Of a DNA stretch of 64,000 nt, positions 28,768 through 37,827 are shown piece after piece. The notes beneath the pieces were generated by a model, which had not been told where the DNA came from, did no database searches, and saw nothing but the letters and a program-made list of their open reading frames with translations. Each line of letters opens with the position of its first letter. Positions within the stretch are counted from its first letter, which is position 1. The translations under genes were made by a program, and so were the position numbers. Source of the DNA: an uncultured Flavobacteriaceae bacterium (GTDB lineage: Bacteria > Bacteroidota > Bacteroidia > Flavobacteriales > Flavobacteriaceae); assembly GCA_913045325.1 (NCBI GenBank), contig CAJWPZ010000001.1, positions 124,001 to 188,000 of the forward strand, given 5' to 3'.

Positions 28768-30060
28768 ATGAAATATCATCCTATAGATTCTGCCCTTTAT
28801 ATCAAAAACCGTAAAAACTTTATGGCTCAGATGAAGTCCTGTAGTTTGGCTGTATTTAATAGCAATGACATCTATCCTATTGGAGCAGATAGCACGATGC
28901 CTTTTGAGCAAGCAAGAGATATTTTCTATTTAAGTGGAGTAGATCAAGAAGAAAGTATTTTAGTGCTATTTCCAGAATGTCCTAATCCAGATCACAAAGA
29001 GATTTTGTTTCTAAAAGAAACCAACCAGCACATTGCTATTTGGGAAGGCGAGAAACTTACCAAAGAAAGAGCTCTTGAGGTAAGTGGGATTAAAACAGTG
29101 TATTGGTTGCAGGATTTTGATAAAATTATGCGGGAGCTAATGGCGCAAAGCGATACCATTTACTTTAACACCAATGAGCATTACAGGGCAAACATTGAAA
29201 CTCAAACAAGAGAAGACCGTTTCATACAAAAAAATAAAGCAACATTTCCTGCCCATAGTTGGGCAAAGAGTAATCCTATTTTGCAAAGATTGCGCGCCAT
29301 AAAAGACCCAATTGAGATAGATTTAATACAACAAGCCTGTGATATTACAGAAAAAGGCTTTAGAAGGGTGCTAGGATTTGTAAAACCTGATGTTTGGGAA
29401 TTTGATATTGAGGCAGAGTTTATGCATGAGTTTTTAAGAAATCGATCCAAAAAATTTGCCTACACTCCAATTGTGGCTAGTGGAACTAATGCCAATGTGC
29501 TGCACTACATTGAAAATAACCAGCAATGTAAAGCAGGAGATTTAATCTTGCTAGATGTAGGTGCAGAGTATGCAAATTACAGCAGTGATATGTCTCGTAC
29601 CATTCCTGTTAGTGGCAGATATACAGACAGACAAAAAGTAGTGTACAATGCTGTAAACAGTGTTAAAGAGCAGGCCACTAAATTGTTAGTCCCAGGAACC
29701 CTATGGAAAGAATACCATAAGGAAGTAGGACACATTATGACCAGCGAATTATTAGGGCTTGGGCTTATAGACAAAGCCGATGTTAAAAATGAAAATCCAG
29801 ATTGGCCAGCCTACAAAAAATACTTTATGCATGGCACATCTCACCACATGGGATTAGACACCCATGATTACGGACTACTTTGGGAGCCTATGCAGGCAAA
29901 TATGGTATTCACTGTAGAGCCAGGTATTTATATCCCAGAAGAAGGTTTTGGGATTAGACTCGAAGATGATGTTGTGATACAACAAACTGGAGCCCCTTTG
30001 AATTTAATGAAAAACATCCCAATTTTAGCAGATGAAATTGAAGACATCATGAATTCTTAA
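28768..30060 (+). CDS. pepP: Xaa-Pro aminopeptidase (aminopeptidase P)
   Basis: Metallopeptidase removing N-terminal residues ahead of proline. 430 residues from MKYHPIDSALY. The N-terminal creatinase-like domain is followed by the pita-bread catalytic domain. Metal ligands are visible in LLDVGAEYANYSSDMSRT (two Asp), MHGTSHHMGLDTHDYG (His), FTVEPGIYIP (Glu) and GIRLEDDVVI (Glu). No signal peptide. Convergent with brnQ; the two stop codons overlap by 4 bp. Confidence 0.95.
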   Translation: MKYHPIDSALYIKNRKNFMAQMKSCSLAVFNSNDIYPIGADSTMPFEQARDIFYLSGVDQEESILVLFPECPNPDHKEILFLKETNQHIAIWEGEKLTKERALEVSGIKTVYWLQDFDKIMRELMAQSDTIYFNTNEHYRANIETQTREDRFIQKNKATFPAHSWAKSNPILQRLRAIKDPIEIDLIQQACDITEKGFRRVLGFVKPDVWEFDIEAEFMHEFLRNRSKKFAYTPIVASGTNANVLHYIENNQQCKAGDLILLDVGAEYANYSSDMSRTIPVSGRYTDRQKVVYNAVNSVKEQATKLLVPGTLWKEYHKEVGHIMTSELLGLGLIDKADVKNENPDWPAYKKYFMHGTSHHMGLDTHDYGLLWEPMQANMVFTVEPGIYIPEEGFGIRLEDDVVIQQTGAPLNLMKNIPILADEIEDIMNS

Positions 30061-31343
30061 CCTCCTATTGGAGCTTCTTTTTTGTAGTATTCAAATATAT
30101 TTACCCCAATAAAAACTAATAGCCCTGGCAGTATCCAACCCATCCCTTGGTCTGCAAAAGGAATCCATTTTTTAATGCCGTCTAAAGACCCTTGGGTCAT
30201 GAAAAATTGTAAGAAATCTGGTATACTAAACACAAAGGTAATTAGCGTTACAGCCCTAAAAACTAATGCAGAAGCAAACTTTGTGGGCATGCTGTTTAAT
30301 ATAATTAGCACAATGGTAATTGGGTAAATAAACATCAAAGCGGGTAAGGCTATATTAATAATAAAACCAACATCAAATTGCCCTACCAAAACACCTATAA
30401 GACACCCTACAGCAGAGGTAACTGTATAAGCCCATGGAGTATTTTTGGCAATTCCTTTTACAAAATCTGCAGTGCCTGTTACAATACCAACAGCTGTGGT
30501 AAAGCATGCCAATGCCACTAATACTCCTAAAAAAGCAGTGCCATAAGCTCCTAAAGTATTTTTACTTAATATTTTTAATAACTCTGTACGCTCAGTTACT
30601 TGCAAATCTCCGCTATAATAAGCTCCAAGGGCAATAAGGCCACTATAAATTACAAACAATCCAATGCCGGCAAGAAGCCCAGAGCGAGCAATCATACGTT
30701 TTTTTTCTTGATAATTGTACTTGCCCTGTAAGGTCAATGAAATTACAATCACACCCCCAACTACAACACCTCCAAGTGCATCAAAGGTTTGATAGCCTTC
30801 CAAAATTCCGTTGGTAAATGTATTTTCAAAAATGGTGCTACCCATAGGCGCTAGATCTGCAAAGAAGCCTAAAGTAATTATTAGTAAAAGGATGAGTATA
30901 ATTAGGGGGGTTAAAAATTTTCCAATAAGGCTTAAAATATGAGTTCTATTTAAGGCAAAGAGTAATACCAAAGTAAAGTAAATAACGCTTACACTTAAAG
31001 AAGTAATATCAAAATAAGGTGCAATAGCAATTTGGTAAGCAACAGATGCCGTTCTTGGAGAAGGTAAGCTAACACAAATACAATACACAATTATGGCGTA
31101 TAGTAATGCAAATTTGGGAGACACCTTTTTGGCAAAATCCAAAAGAGTACCCTGCAAGCGGGCATACCCATAAATAGCCAAAATGGGTATTACAACTCCA
31201 GAAAGGGCAAAACCAATGGCTACCCAAGCCCAACTATTTCCGGCATTATAGCCTAAAAAGGGGGGCAATATTAAATTTCCTGCACCAAAAAACAGAGAGA
31301 ATAAAGCAAATGCAACAAGATATGTTTGTTTGTTGTAATTCAT
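30057..31343 (-). CDS. brnQ: Branched-chain amino acid:cation symporter
   Basis: Sodium- or proton-coupled uptake of Leu, Ile and Val across the inner membrane. 428 residues with about twelve hydrophobic helices. Family features are the N-terminal FGAGNLILPPFLGYNAG, the FDALGGVVVGGVIVIS segment and the ALACFTTAVGIVTGTADF helix. Its upstream end faces the alpha/beta hydrolase gene across a 53 bp spacer. Confidence 0.93.
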   Translation of the reverse strand: MNYNKQTYLVAFALFSLFFGAGNLILPPFLGYNAGNSWAWVAIGFALSGVVIPILAIYGYARLQGTLLDFAKKVSPKFALLYAIIVYCICVSLPSPRTASVAYQIAIAPYFDITSLSVSVIYFTLVLLFALNRTHILSLIGKFLTPLIILILLLIITLGFFADLAPMGSTIFENTFTNGILEGYQTFDALGGVVVGGVIVISLTLQGKYNYQEKKRMIARSGLLAGIGLFVIYSGLIALGAYYSGDLQVTERTELLKILSKNTLGAYGTAFLGVLVALACFTTAVGIVTGTADFVKGIAKNTPWAYTVTSAVGCLIGVLVGQFDVGFIINIALPALMFIYPITIVLIILNSMPTKFASALVFRAVTLITFVFSIPDFLQFFMTQGSLDGIKKWIPFADQGMGWILPGLLVFIGVNIFEYYKKEAPIGG

Positions 31344-31396
31344 AGAAAAGAATCTGGCTAATGGCTATTTTTGTAAACGAGCTTCAATATACCAAA

Positions 31397-32167
31397 ATGA
31401 TTTTTCACTACCACAATACCCCTATACATTATCACAAACAAGGTACTGGCCCTGTTATTGTGATGCTTCATGGTTTTTTGGAAAGTAGCTCTATGTGGCA
31501 AAAAATAGCCGCTGTATTGGCTAAAGAAAATACCACACTTATGATAGACCTTCCGGGGTTTGGGCAAAGTGGTATGCTTGAAAAAACACACACCATGGAA
31601 AATATGGCAATCATGGTTTGTGAGTTATTAGCCTTTGAAAATTTCCAAAGCGCAACACTCATAGGGCACTCCATGGGTGGTTATGTAGCTTTGGCCTTTG
31701 GAGAATTATTTCCAGAAAAAATAGAAAAACTAATTTTACTAAACTCAAGCCCTTCCCCAGATAGTATTTCAAGAAAAGAAAACAGAAATAGAGCCTTAAC
31801 TATAATTAATAAAAATAAAGCTGCCTTTATCACCATGGCCATTGGTAATCTATTTACCGTAGAAGAAAAATCCAGGCACACCTTAGCTATTAAAGGCCTT
31901 AAAAATGAAGCGCTACATCATTCAGTAAATGGTATTACAGCTGCCATTAAGGCAATGCGTGATAGAAAAGACAGGACAACAATACTAAAAAACCTACCCT
32001 GTGAAAAGCACATTATTGCTGGAAGGTTTGATCTTATTATACCTCTTGAGGATATTGTACCTCTGTCAAAACAAACAAAAATAACCCTACACGCCACCGA
32101 TAGCGGCCACATGAGTTGGCTTACCAACGGCCAAGAGGTTATTGCCCTTTTGCGGGGTATTGTTTAA
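31397..32167 (+). CDS. Alpha/beta hydrolase
   Basis: 256 residues from MIFHYHNTPIHYHKQG (preferred over an ATG 36 bp upstream, which adds an atypical extension). The oxyanion segment is MLHGFLESSSMW, the nucleophile elbow GHSMGGYVALAFG, and the acid and His lie in IIAGRFDLIIP and ATDSGHMSWL. Most like small lipase or esterase and MenH-type hydrolases; no men genes are nearby, so the substrate is unknown. Cytosolic. Confidence 0.9.
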   Translation: MIFHYHNTPIHYHKQGTGPVIVMLHGFLESSSMWQKIAAVLAKENTTLMIDLPGFGQSGMLEKTHTMENMAIMVCELLAFENFQSATLIGHSMGGYVALAFGELFPEKIEKLILLNSSPSPDSISRKENRNRALTIINKNKAAFITMAIGNLFTVEEKSRHTLAIKGLKNEALHHSVNGITAAIKAMRDRKDRTTILKNLPCEKHIIAGRFDLIIPLEDIVPLSKQTKITLHATDSGHMSWLTNGQEVIALLRGIV

Positions 32168-32180
32168 CTAATTTTTAAGC

Positions 32181-33230
32181 TTATTGGTTTTCTTGCGTAG
32201 CACTCCAACCCCTTGCAATTATTGGTATTTTAGTATCGCCTCTGGTGATAAGATGAGTTCCTTCTGTAGGCTTTAAAATATGTCCTATTACCGTTATACT
32301 TGGGTTGGCTTTTATTTTAGGATAGTCTTCTTGAGAAATGGTAAACAACAACTCGTAATCTTCTCCGCCATTAAGGGCGATTGTGGTGCTGTCCATGTTA
32401 AACTCTTCAGAGGTAGTAATTACTTGAGGGTCTAAAGGTATTTTATCTTCATAAATCATGCACCCAACCTTAGACTGCTTACAGATGTGTAATATTTCAG
32501 AAGAAAGCCCATCACTTACATCAATCATCGAGGTTGGTTTTACGCCCAATTCTTTTAGTAGTTTAGGGATGTCTTTTCTTGCCTCTGGTTTTAATTGTCT
32601 TTCTATCAAATAAGAGTACGGTTCTAAATCTGGTTGAGAGTTTGGATTTACTTTAAATACCTGTTTTTCTCTTTCTAAAATCTGAAGGCCCAAATACGCT
32701 GCGCCTAGATCTCCAGTGAGTAAAACCAAATCATTTTCTTTTGCACCATCTCTATACACAACCTGCTCTTTAGCTACTTCTCCAAGAGCTGTAATGCTTA
32801 TCATAAGCCCATGAGTAGATGATGTTGTGTCTCCCCCAATTACATCTATATTGTAATATTTGGCAGCAGTAGCAATACCTGCATACAACTCCTCTAGAGC
32901 CTCTACAGGAAATCTATTTGAAACGGCAATAGAAACTGTAATTTGAGTTGGGGTAGCGTTCATGGCAAAAATATCACTCACATTAACAACCACGCTTTTG
33001 TATCCTAGGTGTTTTAAAGGCATGTAACTCAAATCAAAGTGTACTCCTTCAATTAACAAATCTGTGGTTACCACCGTTTGTTTTTTATGATCAATAACAG
33101 CGGCGTCATCTCCAATACTTTTTATTGTTGAGTTTTGCTTAACATCAAAATGTTTGGTGAGATGCTCTATCAAAGCAAACTCCCCCATTGAAGAAATGGG
33201 TGTTTTTAAGGAATCTTTATTTTCTAACAT
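32181..33230 (-). CDS. thiL: Thiamine-monophosphate kinase
   Basis: Phosphorylates thiamine monophosphate to thiamine diphosphate with ATP. 349 residues. Signatures are GEFALIEHL at the N-terminus, IGDDAAVID, TTDLLIEGVHFD, NVSDIFAMNATP, IGGDTTSS and MIDVSDGLSSE, then NGGEDYELLFT. Convergent with the alpha/beta hydrolase gene, with 13 bp between stops. A CAAAAATA (TATTTTTG on this strand) at 33251-33258 may be its -7 element. Confidence 0.95.
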   Translation of the reverse strand: MLENKDSLKTPISSMGEFALIEHLTKHFDVKQNSTIKSIGDDAAVIDHKKQTVVTTDLLIEGVHFDLSYMPLKHLGYKSVVVNVSDIFAMNATPTQITVSIAVSNRFPVEALEELYAGIATAAKYYNIDVIGGDTTSSTHGLMISITALGEVAKEQVVYRDGAKENDLVLLTGDLGAAYLGLQILEREKQVFKVNPNSQPDLEPYSYLIERQLKPEARKDIPKLLKELGVKPTSMIDVSDGLSSEILHICKQSKVGCMIYEDKIPLDPQVITTSEEFNMDSTTIALNGGEDYELLFTISQEDYPKIKANPSITVIGHILKPTEGTHLITRGDTKIPIIARGWSATQENQ

Positions 33231-33489
33231 GAGTGATTATTTACGTGGGGCAAAAATAAGGCTTGTATTGCACATGGTATTACTATTTCTAAAATTTATA
33301 ATCCTTAATTGATAGTAGCCGAGTCTTTTGACCGTAGGGCAATTTTGAAAATTCCTTTGTAATTTCTTTACAAAACGTTAATAGGGCTAGCATTGTAATT
33401 GATTTGTAATAAGTTTGTCTAATAATAAACTCACTTTAGGCATTTTAGTTTAACATAATAAGTAGGTTTACATTAAAAAATTCTGAAAA

Positions 33490-35667
33490 ATGAAACAAAT
33501 ACTAATTATTTTGTCTTTTTTAACCCTATTTAGTACCTCAGGGCAAACCCCTTGCACAAACGGAACTGCTGGAGATTATCCCTGTAACGGCTTTGACCTT
33601 CAGTCTTTTATTAGCCTTGATGAAATGGACGCCTTTGAAGGAAACGATTCTTGGGGATGGACAGATCCACAAACTGGTAAAGAATATGCTATTATGGGGC
33701 TTGATAACGGAACTGCCTTTATTGATATCTCAAACCCAGTTGCTGCAATCTATCTAGGTAAACTCCCAACACATAGTCAAAACAGTATATGGAGAGATAT
33801 TAAAACTTACAACAACCATGCGTTTATTGTAAGTGAAGCCTCAAATCATGGAATGCAAGTTTTTGATTTAACCAGGTTGCGAGATGTCTCTAACCCTCCA
33901 GAAAACTTTGACGAAGATGCGCATTATAGCGGTTTTGGAAATGCACATAATATTGTCATTAATGAAGATTCGGGGTATGCCTATGCTGTAGGAACTTCAA
34001 CTTATAGTGGTGGGCCTCATTTTATAGATATTTCAAATCCTTTAAATCCTACACCGGCAGGAGGGTATAGTGATGACTCTTACAGTCATGACGCGCAAGT
34101 AGTAACCTACTCTGGGCCAGACACAGAACATCTTGGAAAAGAAATCCTTATAGGAAGTAATGAAAACCAAATTGCTATTGTAGACATCACAAACAAAAAC
34201 AACCCTATTAGCCTTTCAACAATATCATACTCAAATGTTGCTTACACACACCAAGGTTGGTTTACTGAAGATCAACGCTATTTCATTGTAGGTGATGAAA
34301 TTGATGAGATAAACGTTGGTTTTAATACTAGAACTATTATTTTCGATTTTGAAGACCTGGACGATCCATCGTTTCATTTCGAATATGAGGGCCCTACAGA
34401 GGCCATCGACCATAATGGCTATGTGAAGGGTGATAAATATTATTTATCAAATTACAGAGCAGGGATGAGAGTTCTTGACATCTCACAGATTGGTGATGAA
34501 AACATTACAGAACTTGGCTTTTTTGATACCTACCCAGATAGTAACAGTGCAAATTTTAATGGAGCTTGGAGCGTGTATCCATTTTTTGCCAGTAATAACA
34601 TAGTAATTAGTGATATAGACAGGGGGTTCTTTTTAGTAAGAGATCCAAGTCTTGGCCTAGATACAGGTGTAATAGCAATCACTTCTCCAACAACTGGAAG
34701 TGGCTTGTCTGACGCAGAGGTGGTAACCATAGAAATCCAAAATTTTGGAACTAATACACAAACATCAATCCCAGTATTTTATTCTTTAGATGGAGCAGCG
34801 CCTGTCAATGAAACTTACACAGGGTCAATAGCACAAGGCGCTACAGACACATATTCATTTACAACGACGGTAGATTTATCCGAACTTACAGACTATATAA
34901 TTGTAGCTGGAACAGAACTTCCAGGTGATATCGATACTTCTAATGATGATACAACTGCTGAGGTATCAAACTTTTTGTGCCAACCTGAGACAAATTGTAC
35001 TTTTGGAGATGGTTTAAGATTAGTTTCTATAGAAGAAATTAATAATTCTTCAGGGTGTGAAACAGATGGTTACGGAGATTTTACAAATCTAATAGCAAAC
35101 TTAGCACAAGGTGAAACTTATGATATTACTCTATCTACAGGGTATGGGAATCAATTCGTAAAGATTTGGATTGATTTTAATGAAGACTTCGCTTTTTCTG
35201 ACAACGAAGTAATTTTAAATAATTATGTTATTGCTCCAGGATCTACTGCTGGTAATTTTATAGAGACCACAACGGTAAGTATACCATCAAATGCAACATT
35301 AGGTGCTCACACAATGCGAGTAAAAACAAACTGGAACGAAGATGTTCCTGAAGATGCTTGTGAGGAAACAGCATACGGTGAGACAGAAGATTACACTGCT
35401 ACCATAATAGAAGATGTGCTGGGTTGGGCAGATGTAGCGCTAATTGATTTTGAAATAGCTCCAAACCCTGCGAAAGAAAATATTACAATTACGGCTACTT
35501 GTGAGCCAATAGAGTCTGTAGAGGTTTTTAACATCCTTGGGCAACGTGTTTTATATTTAACCTTTGATGCCACAATGGCTAAAAACATTAAGATCAACTC
35601 TTTAAATAGCGGAATGTACCTCATTAAAATTAACACACAGATCACCAAGCGCTTAATAGTTAAGTAA
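33490..35667 (+). CDS. Choice-of-anchor B family protein with CARDB-GEVED cassette and T9SS type A sorting domain
   Basis: 725 residues. After a signal peptide (about 1-19), residues 20-385 form the choice-of-anchor B region built of LVIVD-like repeats (MGLDNGTAFIDISNP, GGPHFIDISNPLNP, IAIVDITNKNNPISL, YRAGMRVLDISQIGD), consistent with a beta-propeller. Residues 388-639 are the CARDB-GEVED cassette also found in the 978-residue protein at 12655. The last 70 residues are a T9SS type A sorting signal (EVFNILGQRV ... LNSGMYLIKIN ... KRLIVK). First gene of a tight run ending in MbnP and MbnH; the choice-of-anchor domain is often encoded beside such genes in my recollection. Confidence 0.9.
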   Translation: MKQILIILSFLTLFSTSGQTPCTNGTAGDYPCNGFDLQSFISLDEMDAFEGNDSWGWTDPQTGKEYAIMGLDNGTAFIDISNPVAAIYLGKLPTHSQNSIWRDIKTYNNHAFIVSEASNHGMQVFDLTRLRDVSNPPENFDEDAHYSGFGNAHNIVINEDSGYAYAVGTSTYSGGPHFIDISNPLNPTPAGGYSDDSYSHDAQVVTYSGPDTEHLGKEILIGSNENQIAIVDITNKNNPISLSTISYSNVAYTHQGWFTEDQRYFIVGDEIDEINVGFNTRTIIFDFEDLDDPSFHFEYEGPTEAIDHNGYVKGDKYYLSNYRAGMRVLDISQIGDENITELGFFDTYPDSNSANFNGAWSVYPFFASNNIVISDIDRGFFLVRDPSLGLDTGVIAITSPTTGSGLSDAEVVTIEIQNFGTNTQTSIPVFYSLDGAAPVNETYTGSIAQGATDTYSFTTTVDLSELTDYIIVAGTELPGDIDTSNDDTTAEVSNFLCQPETNCTFGDGLRLVSIEEINNSSGCETDGYGDFTNLIANLAQGETYDITLSTGYGNQFVKIWIDFNEDFAFSDNEVILNNYVIAPGSTAGNFIETTTVSIPSNATLGAHTMRVKTNWNEDVPEDACEETAYGETEDYTATIIEDVLGWADVALIDFEIAPNPAKENITITATCEPIESVEVFNILGQRVLYLTFDATMAKNIKINSLNSGMYLIKINTQITKRLIVK
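34651..35406 (+). repeat. CARDB-GEVED cassette, copy 2
   Basis: Counterpart of 12940-13693 (opposite orientation). Whole codon runs are identical, for example around SGLSDAEV, FYSLDGA, NETYTGSI and CETDGYGDFT. Confidence 0.85.
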
Positions 35668-35672
35668 TCACA

Positions 35673-37031
35673 ATGAAAAACCTCGCAGCTTTATTTATAA
35701 TTACCATAGCATTTCTTTGCTCTTGCTCTAATGATGATGGGGTAAACCTACCAGGTCCATACCCAGAAGATTTTTTAGGAGAAGTTGATTTTGTTAAAAC
35801 CTTTGGGGGGAGTCAAAATGAGACTATTATAGCTGTTGTACAATCTGGCGATGGCGGCTATGTGTTAATGGGTTCTACAGATAGTACCGATGGAGACATT
35901 ACAGGAAAAAAGGGAGATGATGATGATTTTTGGCTGCTAAAAACAACGCAGGAAGGAGAGGTTGTTTTCAATAAAGTGTATGGAGGCTCCAATACAGATA
36001 CCGCAACAAGCCTAATTAATACTGCAGATGGAGGTTTTATTGTATGCGGTTATAGTCAAAGCAGTGATGGAGATGTCTCAAACAATGAAGGATTTCAAGA
36101 CTACTGGATAACAAAACTAGACGCTCAAGGCAACATTTCTTGGGAAAAAACCCATGGCTTTGCAGGGTCAGACCAGGCCCTTAAAATCATCCAGACTGCC
36201 AGTGGAAACTTTTTTGTGACAGGCTTTTTTGATGTTTCAGCAAGTGGAAATCAAGGAAATGACGATGGAAAAGCAGCCAACCCTTCAAAAGCTACCCTGC
36301 ATGGTGTTGGAGAGTTTTGGGGCATCCTTATGGATCAAAACGGAGATACTATTTGGAGGCGCTACTTTGGCGGCTCTAGCAATGACAGAAGCTATGATGT
36401 TGTAGAGACTGACGATGGTGGCTTTATTATGATTGGGGGTTCTGAGAGTTCAGATTTTGACATTTCAGACAACAAAGGATCCTATGATTTTTGGATGGTT
36501 CGAGTAGCTAGCAATGGAGATAAATTGTGGACCAAATCTCTGGGAGGAAGCGAAATAGATCAAGGATACGGCATCACTAAAACAGAAGATGGAAATTATA
36601 TTATCGTCGGAGACACCAGAAGTTTTGATGGCGATGTTAGCACTTTAAATGGAAATGCAGATGCTTGGGTGGTTAAATTCTCGCCTAGTGGAGATATCAT
36701 TTGGGAAAAAACATATGGCGGTACAGCCTTCGATTCTGCAAAGAGTATTATAGGGTTGCAAAACGGGAATTTTGCCATCGTGGGTAATACAAGGAGCTCT
36801 ATGGAGGGCTTTATAAATAGGGGTCAAAACGATGCCTGGATATTTATTATTGATACAAATGGAAATCTCAAATTTAATTATATCATTGGAGGTAGTTCTT
36901 TGGATTTTGCCAATGCTGTGCTAGAAACTCAAGACAACAAACTACTTCTTGTTGGATCTACAGAAAGTAACGATATGGATATCCCAGAAAATAAAGGAAG
37001 CCAAGATGCGTTATTAATTAAAATAAAATAA
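35673..37031 (+). CDS. Surface lipoprotein with tandem GGS-DGG-W repeats (beta-propeller-like)
   Basis: 452 residues. Lipobox CSCSNDDG at about residue 18. The rest consists of about seven tandem units of 50-60 residues with the pattern FGGSxxD ... DGGFIxxG-S-SSDGDVS ... DxWxxKLDxxGxxxWxKxYGG, each probably one propeller blade. No T9SS tail or catalytic motif is seen. It starts 5 bp after the choice-of-anchor B gene and ends 8 bp before the MbnP gene, so all are likely one transcript. Function unknown; possibly a surface binding protein. Confidence 0.82.
   Translation: MKNLAALFIITIAFLCSCSNDDGVNLPGPYPEDFLGEVDFVKTFGGSQNETIIAVVQSGDGGYVLMGSTDSTDGDITGKKGDDDDFWLLKTTQEGEVVFNKVYGGSNTDTATSLINTADGGFIVCGYSQSSDGDVSNNEGFQDYWITKLDAQGNISWEKTHGFAGSDQALKIIQTASGNFFVTGFFDVSASGNQGNDDGKAANPSKATLHGVGEFWGILMDQNGDTIWRRYFGGSSNDRSYDVVETDDGGFIMIGGSESSDFDISDNKGSYDFWMVRVASNGDKLWTKSLGGSEIDQGYGITKTEDGNYIIVGDTRSFDGDVSTLNGNADAWVVKFSPSGDIIWEKTYGGTAFDSAKSIIGLQNGNFAIVGNTRSSMEGFINRGQNDAWIFIIDTNGNLKFNYIIGGSSLDFANAVLETQDNKLLLVGSTESNDMDIPENKGSQDALLIKIK
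35794..37015 (+). repeat. Tandem coding repeats of the propeller-like lipoprotein
   Basis: About seven diverged 150-190 bp units in one coding frame, each starting near a (Y/F)GGS motif and containing SxDxD and W-x-x-K/R. The first and last units are degenerate. Confidence 0.7.
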
Positions 37032-37039
37032 GGGCTCAA

Positions 37040-37816
37040 ATGTTTAAAAAAAAACTCTTTTTACTAATACTAGTGGTGTTTTTTATGGCTTGTGATAAAA
37101 ATGATGACCAACCACAAAACACCCCGGTAAGTATTGATTTTTCTCATAGCTTTAATCAACAAGCCATAGATAGCAGCAGTTTTAACGCCCTGGACTACAC
37201 AAATGGATTTGGAACAATCCTAAGTCTTACAAGGCTTCGTTATTTAATATCACAAATAAGCTTCACCAACCAACAAGGTATTAAAACCCTAGTAAAAGAT
37301 TATCAACTTGTAGACCTAAGTCAAGATAATAGTCTTGCTATTAATGATATTTTACTACCCCCGGGAGCTTATAATTTAAAAATGCGTTTTGGATTTACAG
37401 AAGCCGCAAACACCTCGAGTATATACCCAGATTTAAACGCAGCTTCTTGGAATGTGCCAGATATGCTGGGTGGAGGATATCATTACATGCAACTGGAAGG
37501 AAGATGGTTAGATCCAGGTGACGACCCTGACGAGCCTTTTTTGTATGCCTACCACACCATTAGCGCAGTCCAAAACCCCGGTCCAGATAACACAAGAGAG
37601 GACACCTCTATAGAGATAGATTTAGGAGAAATAACTGTTACACAGGGCGCTACTCAAATTAATGTTACTATGGATATCAATCAGTGGTTTGAAAATCCAA
37701 ACCTTTGGGATCTAAATACACTTAACGGCATGTTGATGGGTAATTACACCGCCCAAAAAATGATGCAAGAAAACGGGCAAACTGTATTTTCTCTAGAAAC
37801 CAATACGGGTGACTAA
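37040..37816 (+). CDS. MbnP-family lipoprotein (putative copper-binding protein)
   Basis: 258 residues. Lipobox FMACDKND at about residue 18. The mature protein is a beta-sandwich with MbnP-like segments: LRYLISQISFTN, PPGAYNLKMRFGF, LGGGYHYMQLEGRW and a late TMDINQWFENPNLWDL. In characterised family members a tryptophan is oxidised to kynurenine by the partner MbnH, creating a copper site. Several Trp residues (SWNVP, GRWLD, QWFEN) and His/Met residues could serve here, but I cannot say which. Encoded 11 bp upstream of its likely partner. Confidence 0.85.
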   Translation: MFKKKLFLLILVVFFMACDKNDDQPQNTPVSIDFSHSFNQQAIDSSSFNALDYTNGFGTILSLTRLRYLISQISFTNQQGIKTLVKDYQLVDLSQDNSLAINDILLPPGAYNLKMRFGFTEAANTSSIYPDLNAASWNVPDMLGGGYHYMQLEGRWLDPGDDPDEPFLYAYHTISAVQNPGPDNTREDTSIEIDLGEITVTQGATQINVTMDINQWFENPNLWDLNTLNGMLMGNYTAQKMMQENGQTVFSLETNTGD

Positions 37817-37827
37817 ATGATTTTTTT

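Noticed and set aside
33410..33417. TAAGTTTG as promoter of the choice-of-anchor B gene
   Set aside because: It matches the -7 consensus but the nearest TTG is only 14 bp upstream, so support is too weak to list.
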